Shown here piece by piece: positions 1 through 12,249 of a DNA stretch of 64,000 nucleotides (its first letter is position 1; each line of letters opens with the position of its first letter). The stretch covers positions 1,674,001 through 1,738,000 of the forward strand of contig JAVHKY010000024.1 in assembly GCA_035079385.1 (NCBI GenBank), given 5' to 3'. This DNA is from Aspidiotus rigidus. Its lineage: Eukaryota > Arthropoda > Insecta > Hemiptera > Diaspididae. A program made the translations under genes and the position numbers. The notes beneath the pieces are model-generated. The model was not told where the DNA came from. It worked only from the letters and a program-made list of their open reading frames with translations, and did no database searches.

Positions 1-646
1 TCCAATCCTATCTCAGCGCATTCTCATTCTCCTGCATATCTTAACATCTTCCTTGTCTCCAATTGCTTTCATCTGGATCCCTGGTCATATTGGTCTACCG
101 GAACACGACGCGGTGGATCCGGCTGCCATACAAACTTTGCTCTCCCCCTCAATCACTGGTCGCGCTCCCTATCTGGCGACATATTCAACATCGATTTACC
201 GTTCCCAAATCATCTCATCATGGCACAGCCTTTGGTCCTCTCAACCATGCATCAACAAACTTCGTTCAATTAAAAAATCCCCAATAATCCATTCTTCACT
301 CCGCGAAGAAATAGTCGTAACTTGACTACGAATTAGGTACACTCGTCCAACCCACTCCTTCCTACTCCTTGCACTCTCTTCTCCTCCCTCATTCCAATAC
401 TACCAAACTGAAAATTTATCCTTCTTAAATTTCTTTACTTGCCATTTTCTCGTAAACATCAGATATTCATTTTCAGTCCCCTCTCAAGCTCCTGCTCTTT
501 CCAACAACTCAGAAACGATCACTAACACTTTAAACTTCCTCGGGTCCATCTACTATTACAAATCTATTTAATACCAATATTTCTTCCCGAGCTAATGACC
601 CGTTGAGTAGTTGAATAGCTCTTAAAAAAAAAAAAAAAAAAAAAAA
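1..646 (+). mobile_element. Non-LTR retrotransposon 3' end, RNase H and tail (decayed)
   Basis: The C-terminal part of a retrotransposon RNase H domain is read at 53-325, with the family motif FIWIPGHIGLPEHDAVD. It is followed by the downstream module SLREEIVVT, which in related copies continues as a cysteine-rich tail. The reading frame then breaks up. The fragment ends in TTGAATAGCTCTT and a run of 23 A at 624-646, so this is the true 3' end of a plus-strand insertion whose 5' part lies outside the window. The same 3' motif recurs near 12.23 kb and 29.27 kb, so at least three copies of this family are here. RNase H after the reverse transcriptase places it in the I/R1-type superclade; I cannot resolve the clade. 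Confidence 0.85.
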
Positions 647-2100
647 GACCGAAAGAAAGCATAAACAGAGAGGAAATACGTCCATATGTCGCTTCACCCG
701 GTAACGACAAATTTTCTTCCTTAGATCAAAATCTTAAATCTGCTCTGTTTGTTCTCCAATAAGATTTTGTTTTCAGCAGTAAGACCGGAAGTTTCTGAAA
801 ACAACGTCATCAAAATATAGTAAGCTGTTGCGATCAGATAAAAGCCATCGACACTGTATTCAAATTATTCATCATGACTGGGTACATACTCGTATTTTCA
901 TCAAACAAAGCGATACCATAAAAGGAAACATCAAAATGCCCGCCACAGTCTTTACTCGAAGCGGGGTTGACGAAATTACGTCACTATTATTAGTCCAAAC
1001 TTTATACACGCTAATGTTGAAGTTCCAAAACTTCCGATCAATTCGATACGTCCATACTCGAATGGATTTCGATTCGCTATCGGAGGAGTCAGTCGCTGGC
1101 GGATAAGACGATCCATATAGAGGTATGTTAAGTGGTAATGTATTTTTCACTCGTACGTTATATCCAAGAGAGACACGTCGTAATAGTCCGTGCTCATCTA
1201 TCAGCAAACAAATACACGATCAACATTTCGCGGGTACATAATTCTCGTAATTTAGCGGCGCGATTGTTTATTTATCTGTGACTCGGACAATTCACACCAT
1301 TAACGATTACGTCAAGTATTCGAAACGCGAAAGTCACAATTCCACCTATAGCTGAATTCCAGCCGAGGTGAAAAACTTACGCAACGATCAGCACATACAA
1401 ATCAGTACGAGATGTACCAATGATACGGAGACGAAGTCGCAATAACGTTACAGCGAAAAAGAAGAGTAATTTTTTGATACGGAGGTACAAACTGTGCCCA
1501 TAAAACTTGCCGTCGACCAGCGGGTACTGCACTGTATCTCGGTAAATATTCGCCCATTATAACCTTAATGACTTTTTAATTTTGCTTTACGCGCGAGAAT
1601 ACGAGTATCGTTTCGGCAGAGGAGAGCGAGAGAAAAATTCGGTCCAGACGTGTCAACCTCGCTTATCATTGATCATAAACGATATTATTATTTCGATATA
1701 TTATACGAATTACCGAACCGTGTGTCACTCTTGATAGATACGAAATGGTGTGCACTTCCGGATCATTACTAGTATGTACCTATGTTTACCGATGGCGAAT
1801 GTTTATTTTACGAATTACATAAAACGCTGATTAATTGAAGAGGGTTGGGTAGACGTATAGTAATCTCAACTCGTCTACATAATCCATCTCGTAACTCTTA
1901 GCAATGATCGAGGTTTGCGAAGGTGTTGAAAACGTACAATTGCGTACTTGGACTTACTTTTCCTTCTCCACTCAAGTTAGAATTCTGATCTGCGCTCATC
2001 CCAGCTAGGGAAGGCATGAGCGCACCTCACTCTCTGCTTAGTTTGGGAGAACGATAGTACCATTCATCTTAACTGACAAACTCGTGAGCTTAGGATCGAG
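647..2100. other. Intergenic stretch, nothing recognised
   Basis: No transposon ends or known protein motifs were found. A 111-codon minus-strand frame at 872-1207 is serine-rich in the middle but has no recognisable domain. It could be chance or an isolated exon. The DNA looks complex rather than repetitive. Confidence 0.4.
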
Positions 2101-3730
2101 TATGGGGTAATTTAATGATGTGATGGACGAATTTTCAAACTTGAACTTGGCTTATAATGAATTTTCAAAACTTTGGATTTTCATACATGCATGCTGTCTG
2201 TGTGCCTTGGCTCAGATTCAGGGGAAGGAGGAAGGTTTGCAAGATGTATTAGACTTGAGCTCGTATTAAACCTAAAGCAACCCCCCCCCCAGGCTCAAAA
2301 TTCCTTAAGAGCCTGTCTTGGATCCAGTTTGGATATGAGAATATTCAAATCAAATATTTATGAAGTCCCACGCTTTTCAGGAGGATCAAAGCTGAAGTTA
2401 TTCAAGCTCTCTTTCTTCCATGCATACGTGTGCTCGTTTTTTGAATGTATTTCCCAGTCAAATTCTTGGATTTGTATCAACCCGACCCATTGACCTTGAA
2501 ACTGCACGTCTTGCATAAAGCTGTACATATAAAAAGAACGAGCTTAAAAATTTATTGACCTGAAAGGTAAAGAGGAAGTAGCTAGTGACCTTGAAATCGC
2601 GTCCCAATGATTGGTAGATTTTTTACCCCCCCTCTCTCTCTTTCCAATTTGCGACGAAACCACTCAATGGTGAGTTGTACATATGAAGAGGAAGGTAATG
2701 ACCTCGACATTATTTTAGAAACTTGTAAAAATTTGGAGATCCGCTACCAAGGAGTTTAGATTGTTGCTTTTTAATTATTTCTCAATAGAGTTAGGATTAG
2801 ACGCGAAACATGATGTTTATCTCTTACTCTTGGAATTTCTTCCTCTCTTGGAAGTTCAAATTTTAGTAATTGGAGAACAAGAAACAGGAAACTGCCCTAG
2901 TATTGTGATGTCATACTCTAAAATCATCTGTTCATAAGATATACATTATCACAGTACCTATAAATTGATTTTAAGTCATTAGTCTGATATTTAGATTCCG
3001 GCTTGGTAATTTCTACATTGACATATGGTATAGGTTCGTATATTTCTCACATTTGCACGAAGAGTGAGTCAGCTGTTTGCTTTATCGTTACATCAAACTC
3101 TTTGTCGTCGGTAAGTTGTTCTATTACATTCTCGATGAACCGTGTCGACTTCTTATTGCGACCAAAAATTACCTCGTTTTTGAGTTTATCGACCTAAAAT
3201 AACTGGAAGTCGGCTAAAAATCGACTACTCTTCTTCACGACTCTCGGTCTTAAAGATTGATGTCCTCTGAAAGTCAATGTCGATTTTGGGTCAATTATAC
3301 ATCACTCATCGGCAAATAACTTTGATAAGGTTTCAGAATCGAGGTGGAAAATGAGTCGACACTCGGTACTAGATTCTGACGTCGACGTTGCGTCCATTCG
3401 ACCATTGCTGCGCTGGTCGAAGTAGTATCAGGATTCCCAATAGTACTCGTTTACCACAACATATTGAATATGCGAGTAGCGAGGTTACAAAACAACGCTT
3501 TAAGGAAGTGACTGTGACATAGATTTTAGCATTATTTATACTTACCAGATTGGGACTGTTCTTCGAAAAAAAACCGTGACGGGATTTTCTGACGCCTGAT
3601 GGGGTCACCAGTGACCTTGACCTACTTTAAAGACTTGGAAAAATGTTGACCTTCGTTTCTTTCATTGTACGAAGCCTAGCATATCGTATACCAGGCTAAC
3701 TAAGCCTATGCTCAGGGCTGAGAACACTTA
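2100..3730. repeat. Degenerate dispersed repeat modules with TGACCTTGA
   Basis: Loosely similar blocks recur here, each with a TGACCTTGA box (2491, 2586, 3612) near a purine-rich stretch such as GAAGAGGAAGG or GACTTGGAAAAATG. The same boxes appear at 4.7-5.3 kb and 23.6 kb. They look like eroded members of one satellite-like family. Unit boundaries cannot be fixed by eye. No coding region was recognised. Confidence 0.4.
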
Positions 3731-3744
3731 TTTTCTTTTTTAAC

Positions 3745-4425
3745 GGTTCCGGTTATAAAGGTTCTCGAATTGAATTGTTGGATCCGGTTCCTTTCGGTTC
3801 CGGTTCCAGAACTTAATAGTTGGATCCGGTTTCTTTCGGTTTCAGTTCCAGAACCCAATAGTCAGACCCGTTTCCTGTTGGTTCCGGTTCTAGAATCTTA
3901 GAAATACGAGAGGAGAACCACTTCCTGTAAGATATTTGGTTCCGGTTCTCAGCCCTATTTTCCGATAGTTCAACTCCCACTCACCAAAAATCCGAACGTC
4001 TTTAGGTATAATCGCCCGCACGTTTTTTCAGCGTTTCCCATTATAAAGGTTCATAGGGGCTAAATTGTGGGACCCAGTTCCTTTCAGCGAGATCCGATTC
4101 CGGTTCCAGAACCCAATAGTGAGATCCGGTTCCTTTCGTTTCCGGTGCCAGAACTCAATAGTGAGATCCGGTTCCTTTTGTTTCCAGTTCCAGAACCCAA
4201 TAGTGGAATCCGGTTCCTTTCGTTTCCGTTTCCAGAACTCAATAGTGAGATCCGGTTCCTTTTGTTTCCAGTTCCAGAATCCAATAGTGAGATCAGGTTC
4301 TTTTCGGTTCTGGTTCAAGAACGCGATAGTAAGATTTGGTTCCTTTCGGTTCCGGTTCCAGAATCCTAGAAATACGGGAGGAGTACCGCTTCCTGTAGCA
4401 GTATTTGGTTCCGGGTCTCAGCCCT
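3745..4425 (+). repeat. 42-bp GGTTCC minisatellite in two blocks
   Basis: A unit of about 42 bp, built on CAGAACCCAATAGTGAGATC followed by a GGTTCCTTTCGG-type stretch, repeats imperfectly in two blocks (about 3745-3957 and 4035-4425). Both blocks end with the same non-repeat tail containing TTTGGTTCCGG and CTCAGCCCT, so the whole array seems to have been duplicated. Because 42 is a multiple of three, several frames stay open on both strands with 14-residue periodicity; these are not genes. Confidence 0.9.
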
Positions 4426-4426
4426 A

Positions 4427-5380
4427 CTAGAGGTCTGGTCTCGTAGCTAGTTCTATACTACACTCATACAAGGCCTCCTTTTTAAGCTATACTAGACTAA
4501 AAGCAGCGACTGTGTCCATCAGCCCTTCAGCTAGTTGGTATAAGAAACAGTAGGGGAAGACCCTCTCGGTTTTTAGCGGGAAACCCGCCATGTATTTCGT
4601 TAGGTGATGGGGTTCATTAGAAAACGGGCGCATACGCGAGCACGTCCGACTTTGTGACTTCATCATTTTCGAAGAAATGTCCTTGACGATTATGATAAAA
4701 GGGGGTTCGGTAAAATTTCGTCCTGCGAGCTTTAAATGATAGGAGGGGGAACTTGGAAGATGTTGAACTTGTACCATCTTTGTCGATTTGATTTTTTTAC
4801 GACGCACGGTGCACGGCAAATTTTTCGAAATACCACCCGCCCATAGAGTAGATCCTTTGTTAAAACTTTTACTTCCTTACCAGGGATTATTTTATGACTT
4901 CGTTACATCGTGACGTCACAAAGTGTGATTTCAACTTGGAAGATATTCAGATATATCCTTAATAGGGAACATGTTCTATGTTTGTTTTGGTCAGAAAATT
5001 CGCCGTGAGCCTTGCGTCATGTCATATCCGGCCAAAACAAAAATGGTACAAGTCCAACATCACTGGCAAAAATGGTCCAAGTCCCTCTCCTATCATACAT
5101 AACTCAAAGGTTCGACTTTCGAACAATAATATATGATAGGTGGTGGGGACTTAAGAAATGTTGACTTTCGACCCTATGACGTCATAATCTAATGAAATCA
5201 AAATGGTCTAAATTACACATTGGCAAAAATGGTCCAAGTTACACATTGGCAAAAATGGTTCAAGTCCTCTCCTATCATATAGCTCGGAGGTGGGACTTGG
5301 AAAAATGTCGACTCTTAACCGTGTGACGTCACGATCGAAATTTTCGGAATCAGCGTAAAATTTCTCAATGAAATACGGAT
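4427..5380. repeat. Degenerate repeats with CRE palindromes
   Basis: From about 4.66 kb, blocks of the type CTATCATA...GGGACTTGGAAAAATG alternate with short CAAAAATGGTCCAAGT repeats (about 5040-5260). Three perfect TGACGTCA palindromes sit at 4911, 5177 and 5324. The GATAGGAGGGGGACTTGG motif is the same one that marks the units of the 45-47 kb satellite, so this is probably an eroded relative. No gene was recognised. Confidence 0.5.
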
Positions 5381-5387
5381 GTTCAAA

Positions 5388-5860
5388 CGATTTTTAATTT
5401 TTGAGAATCGCGATCGACTCTACATCGACGTGGATTTGAGGGTCGATTTGAAGGCGACCAGCGTCGAGGCTTACAAGTCAACTTGAATGAGCATATTTTA
5501 GGTCGACTGAGGAATGTGGAGAAGTCGATTAGAAATCGACCGAAGATTGATGTCGATTTGAGGTTGACTAGCGCTCATCACCAGAGAACTACAAATCGAC
5601 ATGAAATCGATTCATCCGAGCAGTCCTCTCCAAATCGACCTGAAATCAACGGGGAAGTTGAATTGGAGATAAAAATATTGATCTAATATGGACGTCGACG
5701 TAGGTCAATTTCCAACAATACTCATATCGACGCAATTTCGACTAAGACTTCGAAAAAAGTTAATTCTTGATGGATTTGATTTGGATTATTGGTGGAAATC
5801 GACGGTCGACACGATTGATTGGGTTATAGAGGACTGTACGAGGATTTTAAAGGAAACGGT
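5388..5860. repeat. GTCGA-rich low-complexity tract
   Basis: GTCGA/TCGAC words recur every few tens of bases, often as GTCGATTTGAGG or AAATCGAC. Short frames at 5483-5686 and 5688-5873 are side effects of the repeat. A second such tract is at 20.4-20.6 kb and a weaker one at 3.1-3.4 kb. The origin is unknown. Confidence 0.5.
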
Positions 5861-8800
5861 GTACCTAACGTGAAGAGAAATTAAAAAGTTTAGCGAGCAA
5901 ACAAGAAGATGAGAATTTACGAAGTAAAATTTAGATGAAATTTGATAGAGAATAAATCATGAAAATAATGGAATTTGAAAAAGGATTGGGCCCATCCTCT
6001 TACCAAGAGCTTCGTACCAACAAATTTTTGAAAAGTGAGTTTATTCCTTATGGCGGCCAGATCGTTCCTAATTTGAAGGGGGGGGGGGGGGGGGTGGTCA
6101 TTGACTAGAATTTTCTGAGAGCTACAATACTGATGGTTCTCAGATACCCCAAATGATTTTGATTTTCGATTGTTGATATTATAATAGGAAGTTGAAGGTG
6201 AGAAAACGCTTGGAATTTTCTTAGCTCTAAGCACCCTTGAACCAGACAAGCCTCGATGCCTTGTCATATGGACGAAAATAAATGTCATAGCTAGACGACA
6301 AGTCTATTGAGCCAAATGTCGGATACAAATAAAAGAATTTTATATGATCACTGAGCTGAAAAAGTGACATCTCCTCAATCAGTATCTCTGATATGGTGGG
6401 TGTACGTTCAGTTTTCCATTCCCCTTCTTTCAAGGTTTGACAGCGAAATATTATTGTAAACTTGATCTTCGTCATCGGCGTTTCAATCAGTCGGGTGCAC
6501 GATTTTCCCAGTGCAAAAGCCGCTATAATTTTCCGATCTACCCTGTTCAGATATAATAAAGGTCACCGTATCATGGTCACAACTAATTTAGATATTATGG
6601 AATAAATGTTCCAAACTTGTTGCACAGTTCCAGTGTATTGGTGTTTTGCACTTCGCAAACAAAATTCAAACTCTACAGAAGCGCCTCACGACCCATCTAA
6701 AATGTTTGTTTAAGAAATACCGTTTGATGTAGTTGTAGAGTTCGTGCATGATTACTCGTATATCTACAGTTAAACTTGAAACCCGAGTTCGTAAATTTCT
6801 ATATCTGTCTCCGTCTAAACGGCGTGTCACGAATACAATTTTTGAATGGCTGATTCACGAGTGGCTCGCCTTCGAACTAGACATCAGTTATGGACTCTAA
6901 AATACATTGACTCGTCTTTTCATGATGATTCATCTAAGTTGGAGAGGCGATTTCAGTCATTATGAATTCATAGATCGAATTGACAAAACTGACGAAACTT
7001 ACAGGGAGCACCTGCAGGACCAGATAGAGGGCTATGGGTATTGGGATAGTCGTATAAGGTGAATACGACATAAGATAGGAGAATTATTCGTAGGAAATCA
7101 ATAAAGAGGTTTGAACCACGCACTTCTGAATTATAGATCCGAGATAGAACCGCTCCCCTGCCGGTGCTGTTGGTTTGATATGGTTGTAAGCCATCTTCTT
7201 GCTATTCACTCCTTCTTAATATCCGGAAAGAAGCGATGATTAATGAAGTAGGATCGTAACTTTTGACCCGAGCACATGCAATGCCACTTGTATTTTGAAT
7301 TTTTGATATTGAAGTATGGAAATCACGTGCATGTGCAGTTCGACTTCACTTTAATAATCTCTCTTCCACCTGAACGGATAATTTAATCGCGACTTCCCAG
7401 TAGTGGAAGAGTACCAATTTACCAGCGAATTAAGTGAGTTTTTCCCTATAGAAGGCAATACTGAAATTCTCTTTTATTGAAAGGTGATTTCGTATAGTCT
7501 TCTCAATGTTCACGATTCTCATCTATAGAAGGTAAAGAAAAAAAAATTTATTCGCTAAAAAGACGTATAAAAGACCAGCGTTTAGTTCTCTTTTCACGCG
7601 TGACCGATCGCAGCCAATTTGTCGAGGTATATTTTGTAGATAATCAACATCAATAGCAACAATTTGATAAAATTTTCTACAATATTTCTGCGTACACTAC
7701 CGTTGTCATCCACGATCTCCGAGTAATGCACGAAAGGGAATCGTTCAAGAAAAAATACACCGCCGTACATTACTGTCTAATTATTGCGCAATATCATTTT
7801 CGTTCATTAATTACGTAATTTAGTCCGATTGAGATAACGAAAAAGTCCAAGAAGTGATTTGGTCATTTGAACCAATGTTTCATTTTCATCTTGTTAATAC
7901 CGCGTTAAAAAGCATAAGAGAGTATAATTTTTATGTAAGTCGTTTTGGCGCTGCGATTGCGAACTACTGACCCAAAACAGAACAATTTGAACAAGCGTAT
8001 CTAAACTGTATTATCTGTAACGCCGACGAAAATAATAATGGAATGAAAAAAAAAAAAAAAAAAAAAAAAAAACTCGGGTTCAATCGTATATGTATACATA
8101 TCGATTTGTCTTGAACTGTGCGTTCAAACGTGATTTTTCTCTCTATTCGTAGCGCATTCCGACTTCGTATTCTTCGCGAGAGGCGATCGTACCTATGGCT
8201 ATTCAATTATCCCATCGTTACGTCGGTTCTCCACGTCACCTGACCCACGCCGATTATCTTTTCTATCCGCTAATGCCCCCGAGTGTGGGTATTGATACGG
8301 ACGATAAGTCGTGTAATTTGATTAAATCGAACCGATGCCTATCACGGTCGCCGCTTGGCAAATTGGACGTCCAGGCGTACGAGAGCCGCGAGTTTTTTCG
8401 CTCGATAAGGGCTTCCTTCGGGCAGAACTGTCTTCCCGCGCTCACGCTACGACACCGCGAGAATATGACACAGTAAATATATTCCAGATGTTGACGAGAA
8501 AAATTGTGCAATCTCTCGACAACGTATGCATTTAAACGTTTTAAATAGGTGCTACAAGCACCGCGTGCTCGTACAAAGTACATATATACGAGCGACAAAT
8601 ACGATATTACCAACAATATTTGTTTATGAAACTTCGTTAATGACCGCCACAGATCTGTTCGAAACGCTGACTTGCAATAATTCGTGGTTTGTATGGAACG
8701 CGAAAAAGTAATATGTTCTTCATTAAAGGTCTATGTTGCCTCTTGCGGGATGGCCAAAATGACCACGAATTGAAATACAGACTTAGAAAACGAGAAAGAT

Positions 8801-8916
8801 CACGATCACGTATTAGCGCAATGAAGACCGGAAATCAGAGCATCACTTTCGATGATTCATAAAACCTCAAAAATTTGAGCTCTTTGTCAACAGTTAGCAA
8901 ATTCCCACCTTTCGCC
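5861..8916. other. Intergenic stretch, nothing recognised
   Basis: Holds homopolymers (G run near 6079-6095, A run at 8046-8072) and overlapping short frames at 8195-8711 on both strands without a recognisable domain. No transposon termini were identified. The 8.1-8.7 kb part has higher complexity and more CG dinucleotides than its surroundings and could be unique host DNA. Confidence 0.35.
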
Positions 8917-9775
8917 TGCAGGGTGTAGAAGTGGATGAAGGTATCTGGTTTGACTCGACGCTGAGCTTCAGGCAGTATTTCCTGATGGCAGCAGTGTAGT
9001 TGCATACCTAAGCCGAAGCAGGAAGGAGGATCTTGATGAGCACCGCTTTGCCGATCCGTGCCCCAGTATGGGCCGACTCAATGAAGAATCCATACAGAAG
9101 AAGTAAGATTATAAAAATCCAATGAAGAGCTGCGCAGAGGTGTATCAGTGCCTACCGCAATGTCTCGAAGGAGGCTCTTTGCGTATTAGCATGTTCACCA
9201 CCTATCGAGCTCCTTGCTGAGGGAAGAGCGATGCTGTTCAAAGCAAAAAGAGAAGGCGACGACCGGGTCAAGCAGGAGGCCAGGCGCTTCTTGCTTGAGA
9301 AATGAAAACCAAGAATTGCCCAGAAAGAGGTTAAATACGTAGACAATCGGTGTGTTAATACGCAACCAGTCCAAGGTCAGCTGAACTTCCACCTGATGCA
9401 AATGTTGAGCGGAGATGGCTGCTTTAACAAGTACCTTCACCAGAAGTTAAGGAAAGTTGAGCAGGCAACGTGTTTGCACTAGGTAACCAAAGGCAGGAGG
9501 GTGGACCACAGCACACCTTATTTGAGTGTGAGGCGTGAGCGGGATAATCTTAGTCGATTTCTTCAAGAGATCGGGGTAGAAGAAGCGCTTGCTCCGAGTA
9601 GCCCGATATGCATGGGACCAGGTATCCGCATTTGCAGGTACTGTCATGAAGAAGAGGATGAACCAGGAAAGGGAGTAGGCAAATGCAGAACCACGTTACG
9701 GCCTACTCAACACCCGTGTACCATCCACATCTAGATGTGCAGGAAGAAGAGGAAGATCATTCCTGAAGAAAGAAG
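8917..9775 (+). mobile_element. R1-like non-LTR retrotransposon relic
   Basis: Broken plus-strand frames keep the order of motifs seen downstream of the reverse transcriptase in insect R1-type elements. Near 8.94 kb there is thumb-like sequence (DSTLSFRQYFLMAAV). Near 9.13 kb comes QRCISAYRNVSKEAL, then a LLAEGRAM-like segment. Near 9.40 kb is MLSGDGCFNKYLHQ, corresponding to the family motif TGHGCFxxYL. Near 9.63 kb a C-x2-C pair (CRYC) follows, from the terminal cysteine region. Stops and frameshifts separate these pieces. It differs from the RNase H-bearing family elsewhere in the window. Confidence 0.75.
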
Positions 9776-11129
9776 AAGAGACTCCAAAAGCGATCTATTA
9801 TATCTTAGGTGGAGTTATTGTTGTATGTTCTAATGTTTTGCGTACCTGGGGCCACTGCAGTTTGGCGGTTACCGAGTACAAGAGGGGGTTCGCCGAGGTG
9901 ATTCTTCCAACACTAAAGTTATAACTGAAAGAGTCGATTCCGGGGTTGGAGGAAACAAAATTGAATGCATACTGCAAATGCGACATAAGTGAGCCCAGGC
10001 AAATTTCATCTTTACGATGAGAAAAAGTCGCCACCTCACGTCTGTTTGCGCAAATGTGTTCGTAGAGGTGCCCATAATGAGAATCCAAAAACTTTTCCCC
10101 ACTCGCCGATACCGCTACCACCAGGAGGGCGAAACGTCTTTCAATTTTCAGTTTTTTCGATTTTTCTCAAAAACCATGGAATTTAGAGCAAAAATACATC
10201 ACTTCAAAATTATTCTACATAAAATTTCCTACAAAATGTGCCCCCATACGAGTATATTCTGATGGGTGAAAGTTGTACAGCAATTCTTTGAAATTTGGAA
10301 AAATGCCATTTTTAAAATTTTTCCTGTAATTTTTAGCATAATTCAGAATAAATTGATCCTAACTCGCGAAATCTATTTTGGGAGCACAATTTGGAAAGGA
10401 CTAAGGTCTGAGACCGACCAATAGTCAAATCGAGTGCATTTGAATTCAAAATGTATTGGAGGTAGTTTATCGCACTAATGATTCTCTCATGATGATTTGA
10501 GAGTGAGCTCGCGATGCAGGGAAAGACAGAATGGTGAAGCCGGATGTTTTCGAGAGTTGGGCAAGAGAAAAAGTGTTGAACGAGAAGGTCGTCAGCGTTG
10601 CTAACGGTATAGGCTAGAAGCGGGTGAGAGGCGCAAAAAGAGAAAAGAGTAGGTGAGACGGGTCTGGCATGACTTTTTCTTGTCGGGAAAGGTGGTTTCG
10701 ATTAGACCAACTGTCATATACAACTCGAAAGTCGACGTCTTAGAAAGGAACCTGATCTGTTGGGCGGGGGAAGGGAGGAGATATTTGGCGCCTGCCTACC
10801 TTAATTTAATTAGAGCCAGGAGAAGAACTTTCACTTCTAATAAGGAACCTGTTCTTTGCGGGATCTTTTTTGGAATATTGGGTGCCCGCCTTCCGGGGAA
10901 AACAGACTTATTTAACGTGATCAGGCACTTAGGGGAAGTTTTCTCGTTTCCCCTTTTCCCGTTTTTTTGATATTTAGAATATTGAACTCTATATAATAGG
11001 AGGCTAACTCAGAAAAATCCAGGCTTTACATTCCCAGCACCCCACTACAACATTTTATAAACCCAGTGCCTAAACTTACTGAATGTCCTTAAGTATCTAT
11101 CTCACACTCGAACTGGTGGAAGCCGAAAG
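9776..11129. other. Unassigned stretch
   Basis: No domain recognised. A 105-codon plus frame at 10653-10970 (containing WAGEGRRYLAPAYL) and a 107-codon minus frame at 9798-10121 resemble nothing I know. They may be transposon debris, since both neighbours are retroelements. Confidence 0.35.
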
Positions 11130-12249
11130 CTCCTTCTCAAGCTATATAATTCTCTAATCCGCTCTCAACTGGGTATTTTCTGCGGTTCCATTTGTTTACT
11201 CTCCCTTCGGAGTATTCGTTTTTCGTGTTCATTATGGATAGTCGTAACCTTGTGGAACGTATTCGTTTAATTTTGGATTGCAGGTCCCCAATCTACCTCC
11301 CTGAAATCAGCGGATGCAATAAAATTTGCTGCCCTACCACTAGATCTTGGTGCCCTACGCACTAGCCCTGCGCTCAGCCTTTGCGCCGAGGCTAGTATTC
11401 CTCCTCTACAATTCCGCTCATTATCCTTACAACCAACTTTGTTCCTTCTACGGTCCCGTTTCTCCAACTCTCTAACTCCTCTTTCTAAACTCACAACTTC
11501 TTTCATTGGAATCGCAATAAGACTACCATTTCATCTACTCATCCACCCCTCTGTGGACATCTTTGACGCCTCACATTCGCCTTGATGTGGACAATCGCCT
11601 AACATAATCTACGTTAGACATATCGCGGCCATTATTCCTAATGATTTTCCGTCCCATAACCTGTGCTTCACCCTGTGCTCCACAGGTGGATCCTAATCGG
11701 GTTCCAAAGGGGGTTCTCTATCGATGGAGAAGTCTTGCTCTTCCGTACAAAAAACTCGACCTCCATTTATTCTGCTGATCTATCTGTTTTCTATTCGTAC
11801 CTTACTCACCCCTCCCCGTAAGTTCCTTTTCTCTTTCTCCTCTTCAAGCCACGCGAGGCCCATCTTCTCTATCTTCAATTGCTTTCCTCTGGATTCCTAA
11901 ACATGCCGACCTCCCGGAACACGACGTGGTGGACTTAGCAGCCAAGCAAGCTCTAAATCAATTCAAATGGATAAAAGTATTAGGAACACCCATCCAACCC
12001 TCTCCTTCCTCCCCTTGGGCTCTCCACTCATCGCCATGCTAAGAAATTATGCATCTCCCATTTTTCCTTGGGTCCATACCTGCTAAACCTGAAAAAATCA
12101 TTTTCTGTCCCCTCTAAAGCCAACAACTGTGAATCCATTGCTAACACTTTAACTTTTTTCCAAGTCAAATACTATCACAAATACGTTGAGCTGCTATACT
12201 TTTTCCCCGAGCTTATAATCGCTGGTTGAATAGCTTGTAAAAAAAAAAA
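11130..12249 (+). mobile_element. Non-LTR retrotransposon copy, 5'-truncated
   Basis: Contains the segment between reverse transcriptase and RNase H (near 11.33-11.42 kb: LGALRTSPALSLCAEAS). The RNase H motif FLWIPKHADLPEHDVVD follows near 11.89 kb. It ends with GGTTGAATAGCTTG and an A run at about 12239-12249. Stops and frameshifts are frequent. About 100 bp near 11.17-11.27 kb are absent from the matching place in the 28.2-kb copy, so a small insertion lies inside. This is the same family as 1-646 and 28233-29275. Confidence 0.8.

Noticed and set aside
872..1207. 111-codon minus frame as a gene
   Set aside because: No domain and no adjoining exons could be joined; left as unassigned.
4028..4430. 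Five overlapping frames of up to 121 codons
   Set aside because: All follow the 42-bp minisatellite and have no sequence beyond the repeat.
10653..10970. 105-codon plus frame as a host gene
   Set aside because: No recognisable domain and no splice or promoter context.
11175..11281. Intron-like GT...AG segment in a retrotransposon copy
   Set aside because: The extra ~100 bp is missing from the sister copy at 28.2 kb, but its edges do not restore the frame exactly; a small insertion is likelier than an intron.
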